A stretch of DNA of 64,000 nt. Origin: Isoetes taiwanensis. Lineage: Eukaryota > Streptophyta > Lycopodiopsida > Isoetales > Isoetaceae. Under the pieces are notes generated by a model. That model was not told where the DNA came from. It did not search any database and was given only the letters and a program-made list of their open reading frames with translations. The translations under genes were made by a program, and so were the position numbers. Below, piece by piece: positions 12,749 to 22,500 of the stretch (positions are counted from its first letter, which is position 1; every line of letters begins with the position of its first letter). The stretch lies in assembly GCA_021234155.1 (NCBI GenBank), contig JAJEKV010000011.1, positions 12,625,255-12,689,254 on the forward strand, in the 5' to 3' direction.

Positions 12749-13513
12749 TGTAGATTATTTAAACTGAACATAGGAAGAAGTTATAACTAAATCAAATGCT
12801 TGGACAAATATGCATATTCAACATGTATACATGATATGCGATGAACATGTAATGAATAACTAAAATACCCGGCATCAAAATAACATCATATAGAGCATGG
12901 ACATCACTTAAAATATTTCAGCATTATAGAATCCAAACTTATTCTAGTATGCAACATGCATCTTTCGTATGTTTCCATAGTTAGTGGCTGCAAGCTGCAA
13001 GTTCTCAATTCTCCTTCAATAGTTTTTTTCTACATTGGACTACAATACCTTAAAAGTAGCACAAATCTAATTTAGGGTATAAATATGCCATTCCTACATG
13101 CATTAGTTTTTCTTGTAGTGCCAATGCACAATTTAATGTAAGTAGGTTCCACATTTTGCTAATTTAGAGTGCTACGTACAGAAACACTTGAGACCAACTA
13201 CTTAAATTGCAAATTAAGAGTTTTTAAAAGCTTGACAATGCAAACATGTGTGGCTCTCTTAATTTCAGATGCCAATGCGAGTTCTACTAGACCATAAATC
13301 ACAAATGCTGCAAATACCTTAAGCATTTTCCACCAAAATCCTACTTGTCAAACAAAACTGCATCATCCATCATCTACAATGTTCTTCCCTTATCTACAAT
13401 GTTCTCATCTCACGAAGACCTGGCATATGCAATATTTGCTTTGCAGCTGGTAATAATCTGGCAGTTGCAATACTTCCAATTTTATAATGTGCATTATCGA
13501 AATGAATGGAGAG
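12749..13513. other. A/T-rich interval without a gene
   Basis: I see no ORF, RNA gene or repeat that can be supported. This is the original sequence on the left side of the LINE insertion. Confidence 0.5.
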
Positions 13514-13525
13514 ATATAAACAAAG
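13514..13525. repeat. Target-site duplication of the LINE, left copy
   Basis: ATATAAACAAAG here abuts the poly-T (reverse poly-A) of the LINE. The identical 12-mer is at 19208-19219. Confidence 0.85.
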
Positions 13526-13549
13526 TTTTTTTTTTTTTTTTTTTTTTGG

Positions 13550-15716
13550 AAGAACTGAGACATTTATATTAAAAGAATGGCAATGATACAAGACGATTAT
13601 GGAGGAAAAAGAACGCCCCGAAGGGACAAAGACACCTCAGCACTCCATACTAAAAAACTAGAGTAACTTCCAATCACCTCTAGTAATCACTGTACAAACT
13701 TTCCATTCGCATTTACAATGTGCAAAATATCTCGCCAGATGCAAAACTTTGTCTCCTCTAGGCCAGTAAACACAAATAAACTCTGGAATAGCTTATGTCT
13801 GAGACGTGGAACTAGAGAGGCTGCAGGTTGCTGAATCCCTTGAAAAATCCATAAACGATGTCGTTTCCAAATCAACCAAACCCGGGGGGTGCACACAATG
13901 TGAAGTCTATATGGCATGTGCGTGCATAGGGTCAAGAGAAATTATCCCTTATACGGGATTTTCCTACAAAAATATCCCTTATATTTCATATACCCCTACC
14001 ATATTTCCTTACAAATATATACGGAATTAAAGCAAAAAAAATCCCCTCCTATATTTATACGGTACGGTACGGTACGGTTTTGGCCCAAAAAAAACCCCCT
14101 ACCGTACACGCACATGTTTTGTACGGTTTTTTCTGTGTGACCCCCCGGGCAACCAAACCAACCATGCCTTACACAGATGGAAAGCCTGCTTCTTAGGAGA
14201 GGACCATGAAGCTGGAAACACGTGAAGAATTATCTTCTGGCTACACATCCTGATCCGGAACAATGCTTTGACCCAATCCCATGCAGCTTGCAAATGTGGG
14301 CACAAGACTATCTAGACAATGTTCAATGGACTCTCGATGAGAGCCACAACAGGGGCAAAGAAAACTCACAGCTGGCTTAAATCTATGCACAAGAACATTT
14401 ACCCTAATGCAACGGTGCATCACTTGCCACAAGAGAACCCTAACCTTCGGTGGGGGGAGAGAGTTCCAAGTCCATGTCCAAACGGAGCGCCAACAGGAAC
14501 CCTGAAGCTTCAGTGCCCACTTGTCAGAAGGAGGTAAAGTATCATGAATAACCAATGTCCGGTAACAAGAACGAATAAAACATGACTCATCGACCTCCGA
14601 ATGAACCTTCACCCCTCCCTGGAGGAGAACAGGAAGATGCAGTGGAATAGAGAAGGCCACTTGCTGCCAGATAGCTCGATCACTGCTCTTAAGCCGAAAG
14701 CGGGCCTGAAAAAACTCCCAGGAAGCCAGTTGGCCATGCCAATATCAATCCTCTAAGGTAGAGACTGCAGCCCGAGTCCAACGGGCCAGCGTCCGAGCGT
14801 GCAAGCTGGCAGCCAAAGGCAAGTATGTCGGAGGCAGAGGAACCCACAGAAAAGGAGAAGTGTGATGAAATACTGGAGCATAGTCTACCTGGAAAAGCAC
14901 TCGCACATGCTCCCAGGCCCGCAGTACACCCTTGAGAAAAGGTAACGCGTGTGGGAACAGCCTTAGACCATAAAGCAAGGCCCAAGGCAACTTCGCAGCT
15001 ACAGATGGCTTGTGAAAAGCCACACAATTCTCGAGGGACTGTAAAAGCAATGCTGCACCTGACCAGATAACCTCTTCATAGAGAATACTCCAAACAAACT
15101 TAGAGACTAACATCTTAGAATGCAAAGCCAAATCTAGGATTGCAAAACCCCCATCCTCTCGAGGGCGGAGGCACTTCCACCAGGCTACTTTAACCGCTGC
15201 TCCTTCTGCAGCCCCTCCCTAAAAAAAGTTTCGGACAATTCTATCCAATTCCTGAACCTTGCATTCTGGAGCTAACATAACAGGCGCTGTGTATACGTGG
15301 GTGCTACAAAGCACTAACTTAGCTACAGTAATCCTGCCTGCCATCGACAACTTACTACCCTTCCACCAATTCAGGTGCTTCTGTAGTTCCTGCAAAATCT
15401 CATCCCAGACACCGCCCATAGAGATATCACCCCCAAAAAGGAATGCCCAGAAGTCCGATACATGCATTCATTGGGAGTACCTTCCAAGGGAAGAGAAACA
15501 AACAAGGTGGAGGTGGCGTCTCCAAAGCCCACAGAGCCGAACACTTTCACCAATTAAGAAGACAACTAGAAGCCAAGGAAAATGTATTCAGCAAACCCTT
15601 AACATTATGCAAATTGCTTTCTTCTGCTGCCACAAAGAGGAAAGTGTCATATGCAAACTGATTACAAATCTGCTGGCCGTCGTTCTACATCCGAAGACCC
15701 TCTACCACTCCCTCAT
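13550..15716 (-). pseudogene. LINE copy A, C-terminal half of ORF2 (RT palm/thumb, post-RT, zinc-binding domain)
   Basis: The minus-strand segments run in this order from high to low coordinates: an RT active-site region where the expected F-A-D-D is read as FAYD (about 15640); a thumb segment with WWKGSKLSMAGRITVAK (15219-15467); the post-RT region (14745-15131); a zf-RVT segment with PPKVRVLLWQVMHRCI and CPCCGSHRESIEHCL (14241-14660); and a tail with VWLIWKRHRLW (13687-13935). Frameshifts at about 15540, 15210 and 14740, plus in-frame stops and the loss of one catalytic Asp, make it inactive. Copy B at 50877-52517 gives the same protein text with fewer breaks in its first half. Confidence 0.85.
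13882..14149. mobile_element. Mutator-like MITE inside the LINE
   Basis: The ends are CCGGGGGGTGCACACA and, reversed, CCCGGGGGGTCACACA. The 9-bp sequence CAACCAAAC is duplicated at 13873-13881 and 14150-14158. Removing the element and one duplication restores the LINE text that reads AWLVWLIWKR in copy B. The interior is A/T-rich with a GGTAC run at about 14060-14078. The TSD length of 9-10 bp points to a Mutator-type origin; the element is non-coding. Confidence 0.82.
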
Positions 15717-17312
15717 TGTGACGTCCCCTACTCCTTATACGGTGCACACACCGTATCAGAAGTCGGAGCATTCCCCCTGTCAGCCAAACTGGCAGGGGCC
15801 ATCCACCTGACTCCACTCTCAGTGGAATGAGCCAGCAAGGGAAAAGTGGATGTGTCATTCACCTGTCTTCCTTCGAGTTGACCTATCTGCGGAAGCATGA
15901 ATAAACATGAGCATATAACACAATATATCAATACAATCACCTCGAAGGGTGAACACATCATAAACATCACAGAGATAACAACATCAACATAAACAATAAC
16001 AGAAAAGGGGGAAATCCTACCCAAGGCTCAGACTCAAGGGGGATGACTGACGGCTTGGGCCTCCAGAAGTCATTGCAGACAGAATTTATGGCAATTGGAT
16101 TTGCCTGGCATAAGGACATGGCTTAGGGTAGTCCACTCCATCCGCCCCTCCCGTGCACACTTTGCAGAGTAGGTTGAAAAGTTTTGGGACCTGACCGTAG
16201 CCTGCCGGGTGAATAGCCAGAGGGGCTACTACTACTGGGTTGCATCTCCCCAGCCCCGATGAGGCAGGAAGAGAGTCACCTCTCCTCCAGATGCATCCAT
16301 GCCCTTCACAGGCGGCTAGAGGGCCACTGCCCGTATTCGACTTGAACTCAATGGAAGGTGACGTATCACCCCACGAGTGTCGAGCTCATGCCTTGCCCAC
16401 ACTCAGTGTCAAGCCATTAAGCCTAGCCCGCATAGACCCCCGGTAGGCCTTACTCACCAGAGGGATCAGTCCGTGTTGGGACAAGTTCCTCCTTGTCATC
16501 CGGTCTAGTCCCGCCACCCACAACCAGGCGGGCTCCTGTGCACGGGCCGCATGTAATTGGGAACTAGTGTGCTATCTAGGATCATCTGCTACACAGCTTT
16601 AAGCCTCTACCCCCCTTCCCAATACATGGAGGTCACTGAGTGAAATACATACAACATAGAGGATACATCAAATCTATCTACCTAACATCTAGAGTTAGGT
16701 TCCTTTGTTAGGGCTTATGATCTCAAGATCTATAAGGCCTCTAGGGTTGATCTAACATACGAAACCAGCCTATTGCCTAGCCCAAAGACGGCTTTGCACA
16801 ACAGAATAACTAGATACCTGGTCGTTGACCTGCTCTTGATCCCCAAAAGCATCCATGCTCCTGATCTTGCTGAAGATGGCTGCTAATCGATAATCTGTTG
16901 TGCAAATCCGGCTTTTCGGAGCCTAGCAATGCGAATTGGAGTCCTGACTTGGCCGAAATGGCTCAAGAGAATCCTAAATGTGAGAATGGGAAAGGAGCTC
17001 TAAGAAACCCTAATTGTCAAAGATGGAAAGGGATTAGGTTTAAGGTTATAGCCCTTATATAGACCCTTTTTAGGTTAGGTTAACCACTTGGCCAAATGGG
17101 TTCATGCCATTTGGAAAATGGGGTTCAAGGGAGGTTTTGTTGTGTATGTTTTATTAACATGCACAACATTCGAGGTTGCCCTCCTAGGTGCAACTCTTGG
17201 CCCCTAGGTGCAACGTTCTTCGGCACTCAAGTACATGTCATCTATGGCATGTATGTGTGACGTGGCAGCATAATATACATATTGGGAGCGTATATTATGC
17301 TGGAACGTCATA
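15717..17312 (-). mobile_element. Solo LTR related to the LARD-like element, inserted in the LINE RT
   Basis: On the minus strand this 1596-bp block starts TATGACGTTCC and ends GGGGACGTCACA, matching the LTR ends of the 1-11422 element. Internal landmarks are also shared: the GGTAAGGC-like, GAGTGTGGG, GGCTCGACAC and CGAATACGGGCA strings, in the same order. It is flanked by CTCAT at 15712-15716 and 17313-17317. When it and one CTCAT are removed, the LINE reading frame runs on without a shift (TAVDE then GVVEGLRM). No internal element sequence remains, so it arose by recombination between two LTRs. Confidence 0.9.
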
Positions 17313-18019
17313 CTCATCTACTGCAGTCAAGAGCAATTGTGATAATGCCTCCGCCACCATGGTAAATAAAAATGGGGCCAGAGGGCAGCCCTGGCGAACT
17401 CCTTTTCCCATCGAAGAGAACGGGGAGGGCTCCCCCTGGCACACAACTGTAGCTCGTGCTGACGTGTGAAGCTTCATAACTATTTCTGTAAAACGTAGAC
17501 CACAACCCAAAGCCGAAAGCGCACTAGACAAAAACTCCCAGCGCACACTATCATATGCCTTCGCAAAATCGAGCTTAGGATAAACAACTCCCTGACCTGT
17601 TTTCCTAGCCCAATACAAGCCCTCATAAGCTGCAGCAACGTTAGTTAAGATGTTTCTTCCTGGGATGAACCCAGGCTGAACCTTGTTAATAGAGGATGCT
17701 AGAACCAGTTTAAGCTTTTCTGCCAAAGCTTTTGCAATAATCTTATACACAGAGGAGAGCAAAGAAATAGGCCTCCAATCATTGATCGTGGATGGCTGTT
17801 TTACCTTAGGGATCAGGGAAATGCAGGCAGTGTTAAGAATTTTATCCATTTCATGAGAGCGCAACAAGTCAAGATAGACCTGATACACTGACTCTCCAGT
17901 CCATTCCCAATAAGTCTGAAAGAATTCCACAGGCACATCATCCAGCCCCGGACACTTATCCTTAGCCAGGCATATACATGCACCCTCTAAATCTTGAACA
18001 CTACCACCCCTAGCATTGT
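17313..18019 (-). pseudogene. LINE copy A, reverse transcriptase fingers/palm
   Basis: A continuous minus-strand frame carries RT motifs in order: CISLIPKVKQPSTINDWRPI (motif 1/2 region), SVYKIIAKALAEKL, QPGFIPGRNILTN, the motif-A segment YPKLDFAKAYDSVRW, and KGVRQGCPLAPFLF (motif B). The frame continues across the CTCAT junction into 15716 once the solo LTR is removed. Motif C lies beyond that insertion. It is typical plant L1-like RT. Upstream the frame reads directly into the glycine-rich segment beyond the MITE, without an endonuclease. Confidence 0.9.
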
Positions 18020-18341
18020 GGGTGAAAGCATGCTAGGGTGTATCATCTAAAGTTCTTTTTAGGGAGTGCGAAACTACCCAAAAAAGTACCCAACACTGGG
18101 TACTGGGAACTTGCATAAATGTCTCAATAAACAATAAGTTTGAGAGTTGATTCATTAATTTTAGTCTCTAATAATATTGTTATCCTTAAATACTATAAAT
18201 TGACAAGTTATTGACCTTCAATTCAAAAGTTTTGAATTGATTTTAATAGGAAGAAAGAACAGAAAGTACCAGTTTTAAAAGTACCCAGTGAAGGTACTTT
18301 TGAGGGTTCCAAAAGTGGTACACCGTAGCATGCTTTCACCC
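18020..18341. mobile_element. MITE with 23-bp inverted termini and TTGT duplication
   Basis: Left end GGGTGAAAGCATGCTAGGGT; right end reversed GGGTGAAAGCATGCTACGGT; the inverted repeat extends through GTGTA. TTGT is present on both sides (18016-18019 and 18342-18345). The 322-bp interior is A/T-rich and itself partly self-complementary (GTACCC and GGGTAC pairs). Its removal joins the LINE frame as CDHPIND then NARGGSVQDLEG. A 4-bp duplication is not typical of the common plant MITE superfamilies. Confidence 0.87.
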
Positions 18342-19013
18342 TTGTCATTAATGGGATGATCACAGTTACCTCCACCTGGGGTTCGGACAATATCATCCCC
18401 GACTCTGCCATATGGAACTCCACCTGTGATATCTGGAACACTAACACCTCCAGCACCTGGGCCTTGGTCACAATCGCCTCCTCCAACAACAAGACCATCT
18501 GGGATTCGGTCTTCGATCACTACGACCACCATGACCACTCGCACCACACCTAGAGGGGTTTATAGATCTTGTTTCAAGTGGCGGCATGCTTGAAGGAATA
18601 TGGGTTGGAGTTACCGGCACACAATTTTCTGAATTCTCTGAACTGAATTGAAAGGAAGAGCAATTGACATACCTATCTGCTGAGGGTGACTCTGAAAGAG
18701 CCTGCATATCTTTCAACAATTGCCTTTGCGATTCAATATCCATAGCATTAATTGCTTCTTTCTCACCTCCTATTAAATTGAATGCCTCTCTTTGTGAACC
18801 AAGATTTGCAGTTGCTAAATCCTCAAGTGATTCTGACATGACTGCCTCCTGTGATCTGGAAGGAGACTGCACATCTGTCTCCAGCTCAACCGTAGCCAAT
18901 TCCTTTCCCCTAGGACTCTTTCTTCTCACCATCTCACGCAGTTTCAACCCCAAACTGGAAATCTCAGCAGACCCAAGAGCCTTAGTCTGAGAAATTTGTC
19001 TGGCAGGAGCCAT
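18342..19013 (-). pseudogene. LINE copy A, 5' ORF segment
   Basis: A minus-strand frame opens with an ATG at 19013 (MAPARQISQTKALGS...), about 195 bases inside the LINE 5' end. It runs through a Ser/Glu-rich hydrophilic stretch to about 18545, then continues in another frame as a Gly/Val-rich segment to the MITE. It resembles the leader of a plant LINE ORF and I see no zinc knuckle. A frameshift near 18545 breaks it. Joining straight to the RT implies deletion of the endonuclease domain. Confidence 0.6.
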
Positions 19014-19207
19014 GCTGGCCGAAATTTTCCCGGTGAAAATCCGGCCTAGCTAAGACCTGAAAACCTAACAAGCTATAACTATTGGAAAGCTCTCTGAATC
19101 AGCTTTCCAACGCACCAAGAATCGCTTGATTCTGACACTGGATGCTCCAGATACAATCGAAAATGTGAAGCGCCATCTCTACATGGCGCTTAGGGCTGCG
19201 CCTCCTA

Positions 19208-19219
19208 ATATAAACAAAG
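19208..19219. repeat. Target-site duplication of the LINE, right copy
   Basis: ATATAAACAAAG, identical to 13514-13525, marks the LINE 5' boundary. Confidence 0.85.
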
Positions 19220-20237
19220 CTATTAAATACACATGGTGCACCATTTTTAGGATCCAATGTTAAATTATGAAGGTGGAAAATAGGCCAACAAAGTATATAA
19301 CCGATAGATATCATCATTTACTTGCTTATGCATCTTACGATCTTAATGCTGGCGCTTCTATTTACTGTGGTGTTGTCATATGTCTGTGGGGTTGTGCTAT
19401 TGTGTTGTGGTATTTACGTAGATGTCTTCCTATTAATGAAGGCAGCAATGTTGTTCAACTGAGCCCTTTGGAAATAAAAAGGGGCAAAAGCCTTGCTGCA
19501 CATCTTCAATGATGTTTTTTCTCCTACATTTTTTCAAACGTCAAATAGAAAAAATGTGTGGACGCCAGAGTAGCTGTTTGTTTTGCTGTTTTGCAGAGGA
19601 CTCAAATTCTGAATTTACATAAAAATTTATGGAAAAAAAAATAGAGTAGTTTTACCTTTTCCACTTTCGCTTGAACTTCTTCCTTAGCAAACGCAAATAT
19701 CAATGAACATGCAAATGCTTCTGTGATTAACCTGTGCATTATCAGACCTTGCTGTTAGTGAAAGCATATTTTGCTAATTGCAGTCAGAGCAAGGAGCACG
19801 TATAAAAATGAATGCACCATGTGTAACCACTTGCAAGAGGTTGCATGTATCACAACTGTAAGATACCGGTGACTCTACACGTAGCCCCGATGCCTACAAT
19901 AAAGATAATCCAGGCGTTCTGGAATTTGGCAAAACACATAACATGATGTAGAAGCAAAAATCAAGAAAATTCAGTAAAACATCAAGAAGACGCAAAAAGG
20001 TATGCAAACTATTCTGTTTTACTTACTTGTTGATGCGGACTCAATGTCTTGCTTGATGCCATATCCCAGATTTGCCGAACAGCTTTTGTCCATACTTTCC
20101 CCAAATTAGGTGCAATTTGTTGCTATAGGATCCTTAGAATGCTTTCCTTGGCATAGTTAGCCTGTGAATTGCATTGTTAGACCTTAGAATCATAGATATT
20201 TTCCAACTTTGAATTTTTCCAAAATTAGGATTTTGCC
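19220..20237. other. Intergenic stretch with one short unrecognised ORF
   Basis: The host sequence resumes after the LINE. An 81-codon ORF starts at ATG 19267 and contains one hydrophobic segment (SIYCGVVICLWGCAIVLWYL). It could be an exon remnant of a membrane protein, but I do not recognise it and there is no supporting exon structure. Nothing else is visible. Confidence 0.3.
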
Positions 20238-20245
20238 TATAAATA
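20238..20245 (+). promoter_or_regulatory. TATA box
   Basis: TATAAATA sits about 119 bases upstream of the ATG at 20357, a normal distance for a short plant leader. No primer-binding site lies between it and the ATG, so this is not obviously an LTR promoter. Confidence 0.55.
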
Positions 20246-20356
20246 GGGCCACATGTGTCATTTGTATCCTACACCCTTGCTCCTCACTCCAAGCCAATTT
20301 TACAGGCCCCTAAAGCGCTCCCCCATCTGTTTACATCCCCCAGCTGCTCATAGACC

Positions 20357-21830
20357 ATGGCCACCACTGCATTCAGGCGATGGTACAGCGCCACAGCTCA
20401 TGTGGCCGAGGCTGACATCAACTCCGTCCTTAACGTCTTCCAGAAGGAGCTTGATATGGAAACCACCATCAATGCCACCCCCTTTTACCAAGACATTATG
20501 TCTGAGTTCCACACCAAGATAGGACCGTCCTTGGTAGAACTCCCACCTTGCATAGGATATTTTGCCTCCAGCATGGCCCTTAAGTCAGCCCTGCAGGATA
20601 TCCCAAACATAGACAAGTACTTAGAGAACAAAGCAATCCGCCTACCCAATTACATGTCTATCTCTGTCAATAGGAGGAGGTACTTTTCCTAATCCTATCT
20701 CTTCAAGGCCAAACCCAGTGCAGCCCTTAGAAGTTGAACCCATGAACATGGCAGCAGCAGAAGAGGAGCAGATGCGCCTCGAGTATGAACAGGAGGGAGA
20801 AGAGGAGGAACACGGATCGGATTCAGAAGACATCGACCTAGAACAGGAGAGGCAGCAGGCAGAGCAGCAGCTCCAAAGCTTTGAAGAAGGACTCAGAGCA
20901 ACAAGAAGAGCCCCACCGCTTGGGCAAGGAATAACAAGCTTGACCCCAGTATTCATAGGAGGCGAAGCATATTTAAGCCTCCATGACATTAAAAATCTTC
21001 TAGAATGCAGAGACAGGGGTTTCAGAGTGGATGAAATTCTGCACCTCCTACGGCAACAACCAGATCTCGATGACTTCATTGATCGAGAAACTCAAGACTT
21101 CCCCATCAGCATAAGAGAAGCCAGAACATATACCGGTGAGACGTCATCGGACATCGAGGCTTACACAGGCATCAGACAAATGATGACCGAGAGGGAATTG
21201 CCGTCAGAAGAAGAGTTCCTGGCAATCCAAGGGCGCATGGGCATCAAGGGTAAGTCGACATCAGCACTCTTATCTAGCTCATCGGCAACGGCACCAGGGC
21301 AGCATGGAGGCAGCATCAACCTGAGGAAATTAGTGCACCAGGACTTCAGAGAACTGGAGGAAGTGCAGGTTGACGAGTACGCGGGAAGACATAGGGCAAC
21401 CTCGACATCTGCTGAGGAAGCAGGGCATGATAAAGCCCTTAGGTTCTACCTTCCATTACTGCTAGATGGAAGAATAGCGGTTATACACCGCCAATTCAGT
21501 CCACGGGGTGAAGAAGGAGTCTTTATGCTTATCGCCCTCTCAGGATTTGGAAATCATGCTCAGATGGTCCGAAACATCGATCATGTCGTCCTTATCAAGA
21601 GAACGATAGCATTAAGTATCTTCGACTTCACAGTCCCCTACAAACGGCAGGGCAGGTTGGCAGTGACGATAGCATATACTTCGGATAGGAGGATCGAGGA
21701 CCTAGTGACAACACTTCAAGGAGGCACGGCCACAACCATCCTCAGGAACCTAGGGAGAACAATCGGCACGGCCCAAGTGAAGAAATTTTTGGAGGACAAC
21801 CCTGATTATTTGAAGAAGTTCCAGGAGTAA
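20357..21830 (+). CDS. Unrecognised ~490-residue ORF with acidic middle, one frame break
   Basis: The ATG at 20357 has a good plant context (ACCATGGCC). The first frame runs about 105 codons to 20665-20690, where a +1 shift is needed to continue (IGGGTFPNPISSRPNP) to the TAA at 21828. It may be two overlapping ORFs or one ORF with a small indel. The N-terminal third (RRWYSATAHVAEADINSVLN) looks helical. Codons 20750-20900 are a Glu/Gln-rich probable coiled coil. A Ser/Thr-rich linker follows, then a compact C-terminal domain around 21430-21830 containing VIHRQFSPRGEEGVFMLIAL. It is neither a gag I know nor a pol domain. It lies 180 bp upstream of the chromovirus and ends in an A/T-rich spacer. 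An extra ORF of an LTR element, a captured host gene or an old viral insertion are all possible; the function is unknown. Confidence 0.55.
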
Positions 21831-22008
21831 AATTAATAATGTTTTCAATTTTTTGATATCTTGAATGTAAAAGCAATCATATATTTATGAATATAAACCA
21901 TGACCGTAATTATGTTTTCTTGTCATATAATTTTGTCCCCTCAATTACATCATCAAACAACCAATGCAATGGCAAAATAATGAACTAATCATCAGAGTAT
22001 AATCTAAT

Positions 22009-22500
22009 GTGTATGCAGCTAGAGTCCCTAGAAATGTTGAACAACAAGGACATCAGGACCAAGAGCGTACTCCACCAAGGCGTTTCCAGCCAAGAAACCT
22101 ACGCCAAGAGTTTGATGCAGTAACTCCAGAGGAAGAGCTATTACAGATTCGATCCGACATTCATGAGATAAGGGCATTGCTGGCAGTAGCAGCAACAGGA
22201 GGGCAAGACCAGAATGTGCCATTGCCAGAAACACCGGCCGGCCGAACAGTATAACAAAGGAAGAGAAGCCGCAGAAGGAGGTCCCCTAGCTCGGGTTCCT
22301 CCGACTCTAGTTCAGACTCGGATTCCGGATCGGAAGAGCAGGAGGAGAGACAGGACCAACGAGACGATCCGAACCGTGATAAGGGCAGGGCACAATCTGA
22401 CTACCAGAAGAAGGTTGCCTCAACGCTTAGCAATGTCTGGAAAGCAAGAAAGCTCGAGCAGTTCTCAGGAGACACCAGATCCGGAATGGAAGCCTTAGGA
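22009..22500 (+). pseudogene. Chromovirus gag N-terminal fragment
   Basis: A hydrophilic frame from about 22009 (RNVEQQGHQDQERTPPRRFQ) contains a helical stretch EEELLQIRSDIHEIRALLA. After a frame change it continues as a Ser/Asp/Glu-rich linker (SSDSSSDSDSGSEEQEE) and VASTLSNVWKARKLEQFSGD, the point where plant gag capsid domains usually begin. It then jumps directly into the RT motif [15 protein letters not shown] at 22497. Capsid core, zinc knuckle, protease and the start of RT are missing, so this is a deletion junction. The sequence before 22009 ends TGTGTATGCAG, which would serve as a splice acceptor. Confidence 0.65.

Larger units (their letters stand above)
13526..19207 (-). mobile_element. 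Nested minus-strand non-LTR retrotransposon (LINE copy A)
   Basis: The 3' end is a T-run from 13526 (poly-A on the minus strand). RT, post-RT and zinc-binding coding segments follow on the minus strand, and the 5' end is fixed at 19207 by the 12-bp duplication ATATAAACAAAG. Three later insertions interrupt it: 13882-14149, 15717-17312 and 18020-18341. Without these the copy is only about 3.5 kb. The APE-type endonuclease expected between the first ORF and the RT is absent, so it is an internally deleted copy. A second copy of the family lies at 50877-52517; both 3' ends share CATTCTTTTAATATA and CAGTTCTTC before the A-tail. Confidence 0.9.

Noticed and set aside
19267-19512. Exon of a transporter or V-ATPase proteolipid
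   Set aside because: It has only one hydrophobic stretch with weak resemblance, no flanking exons and no conserved motif.
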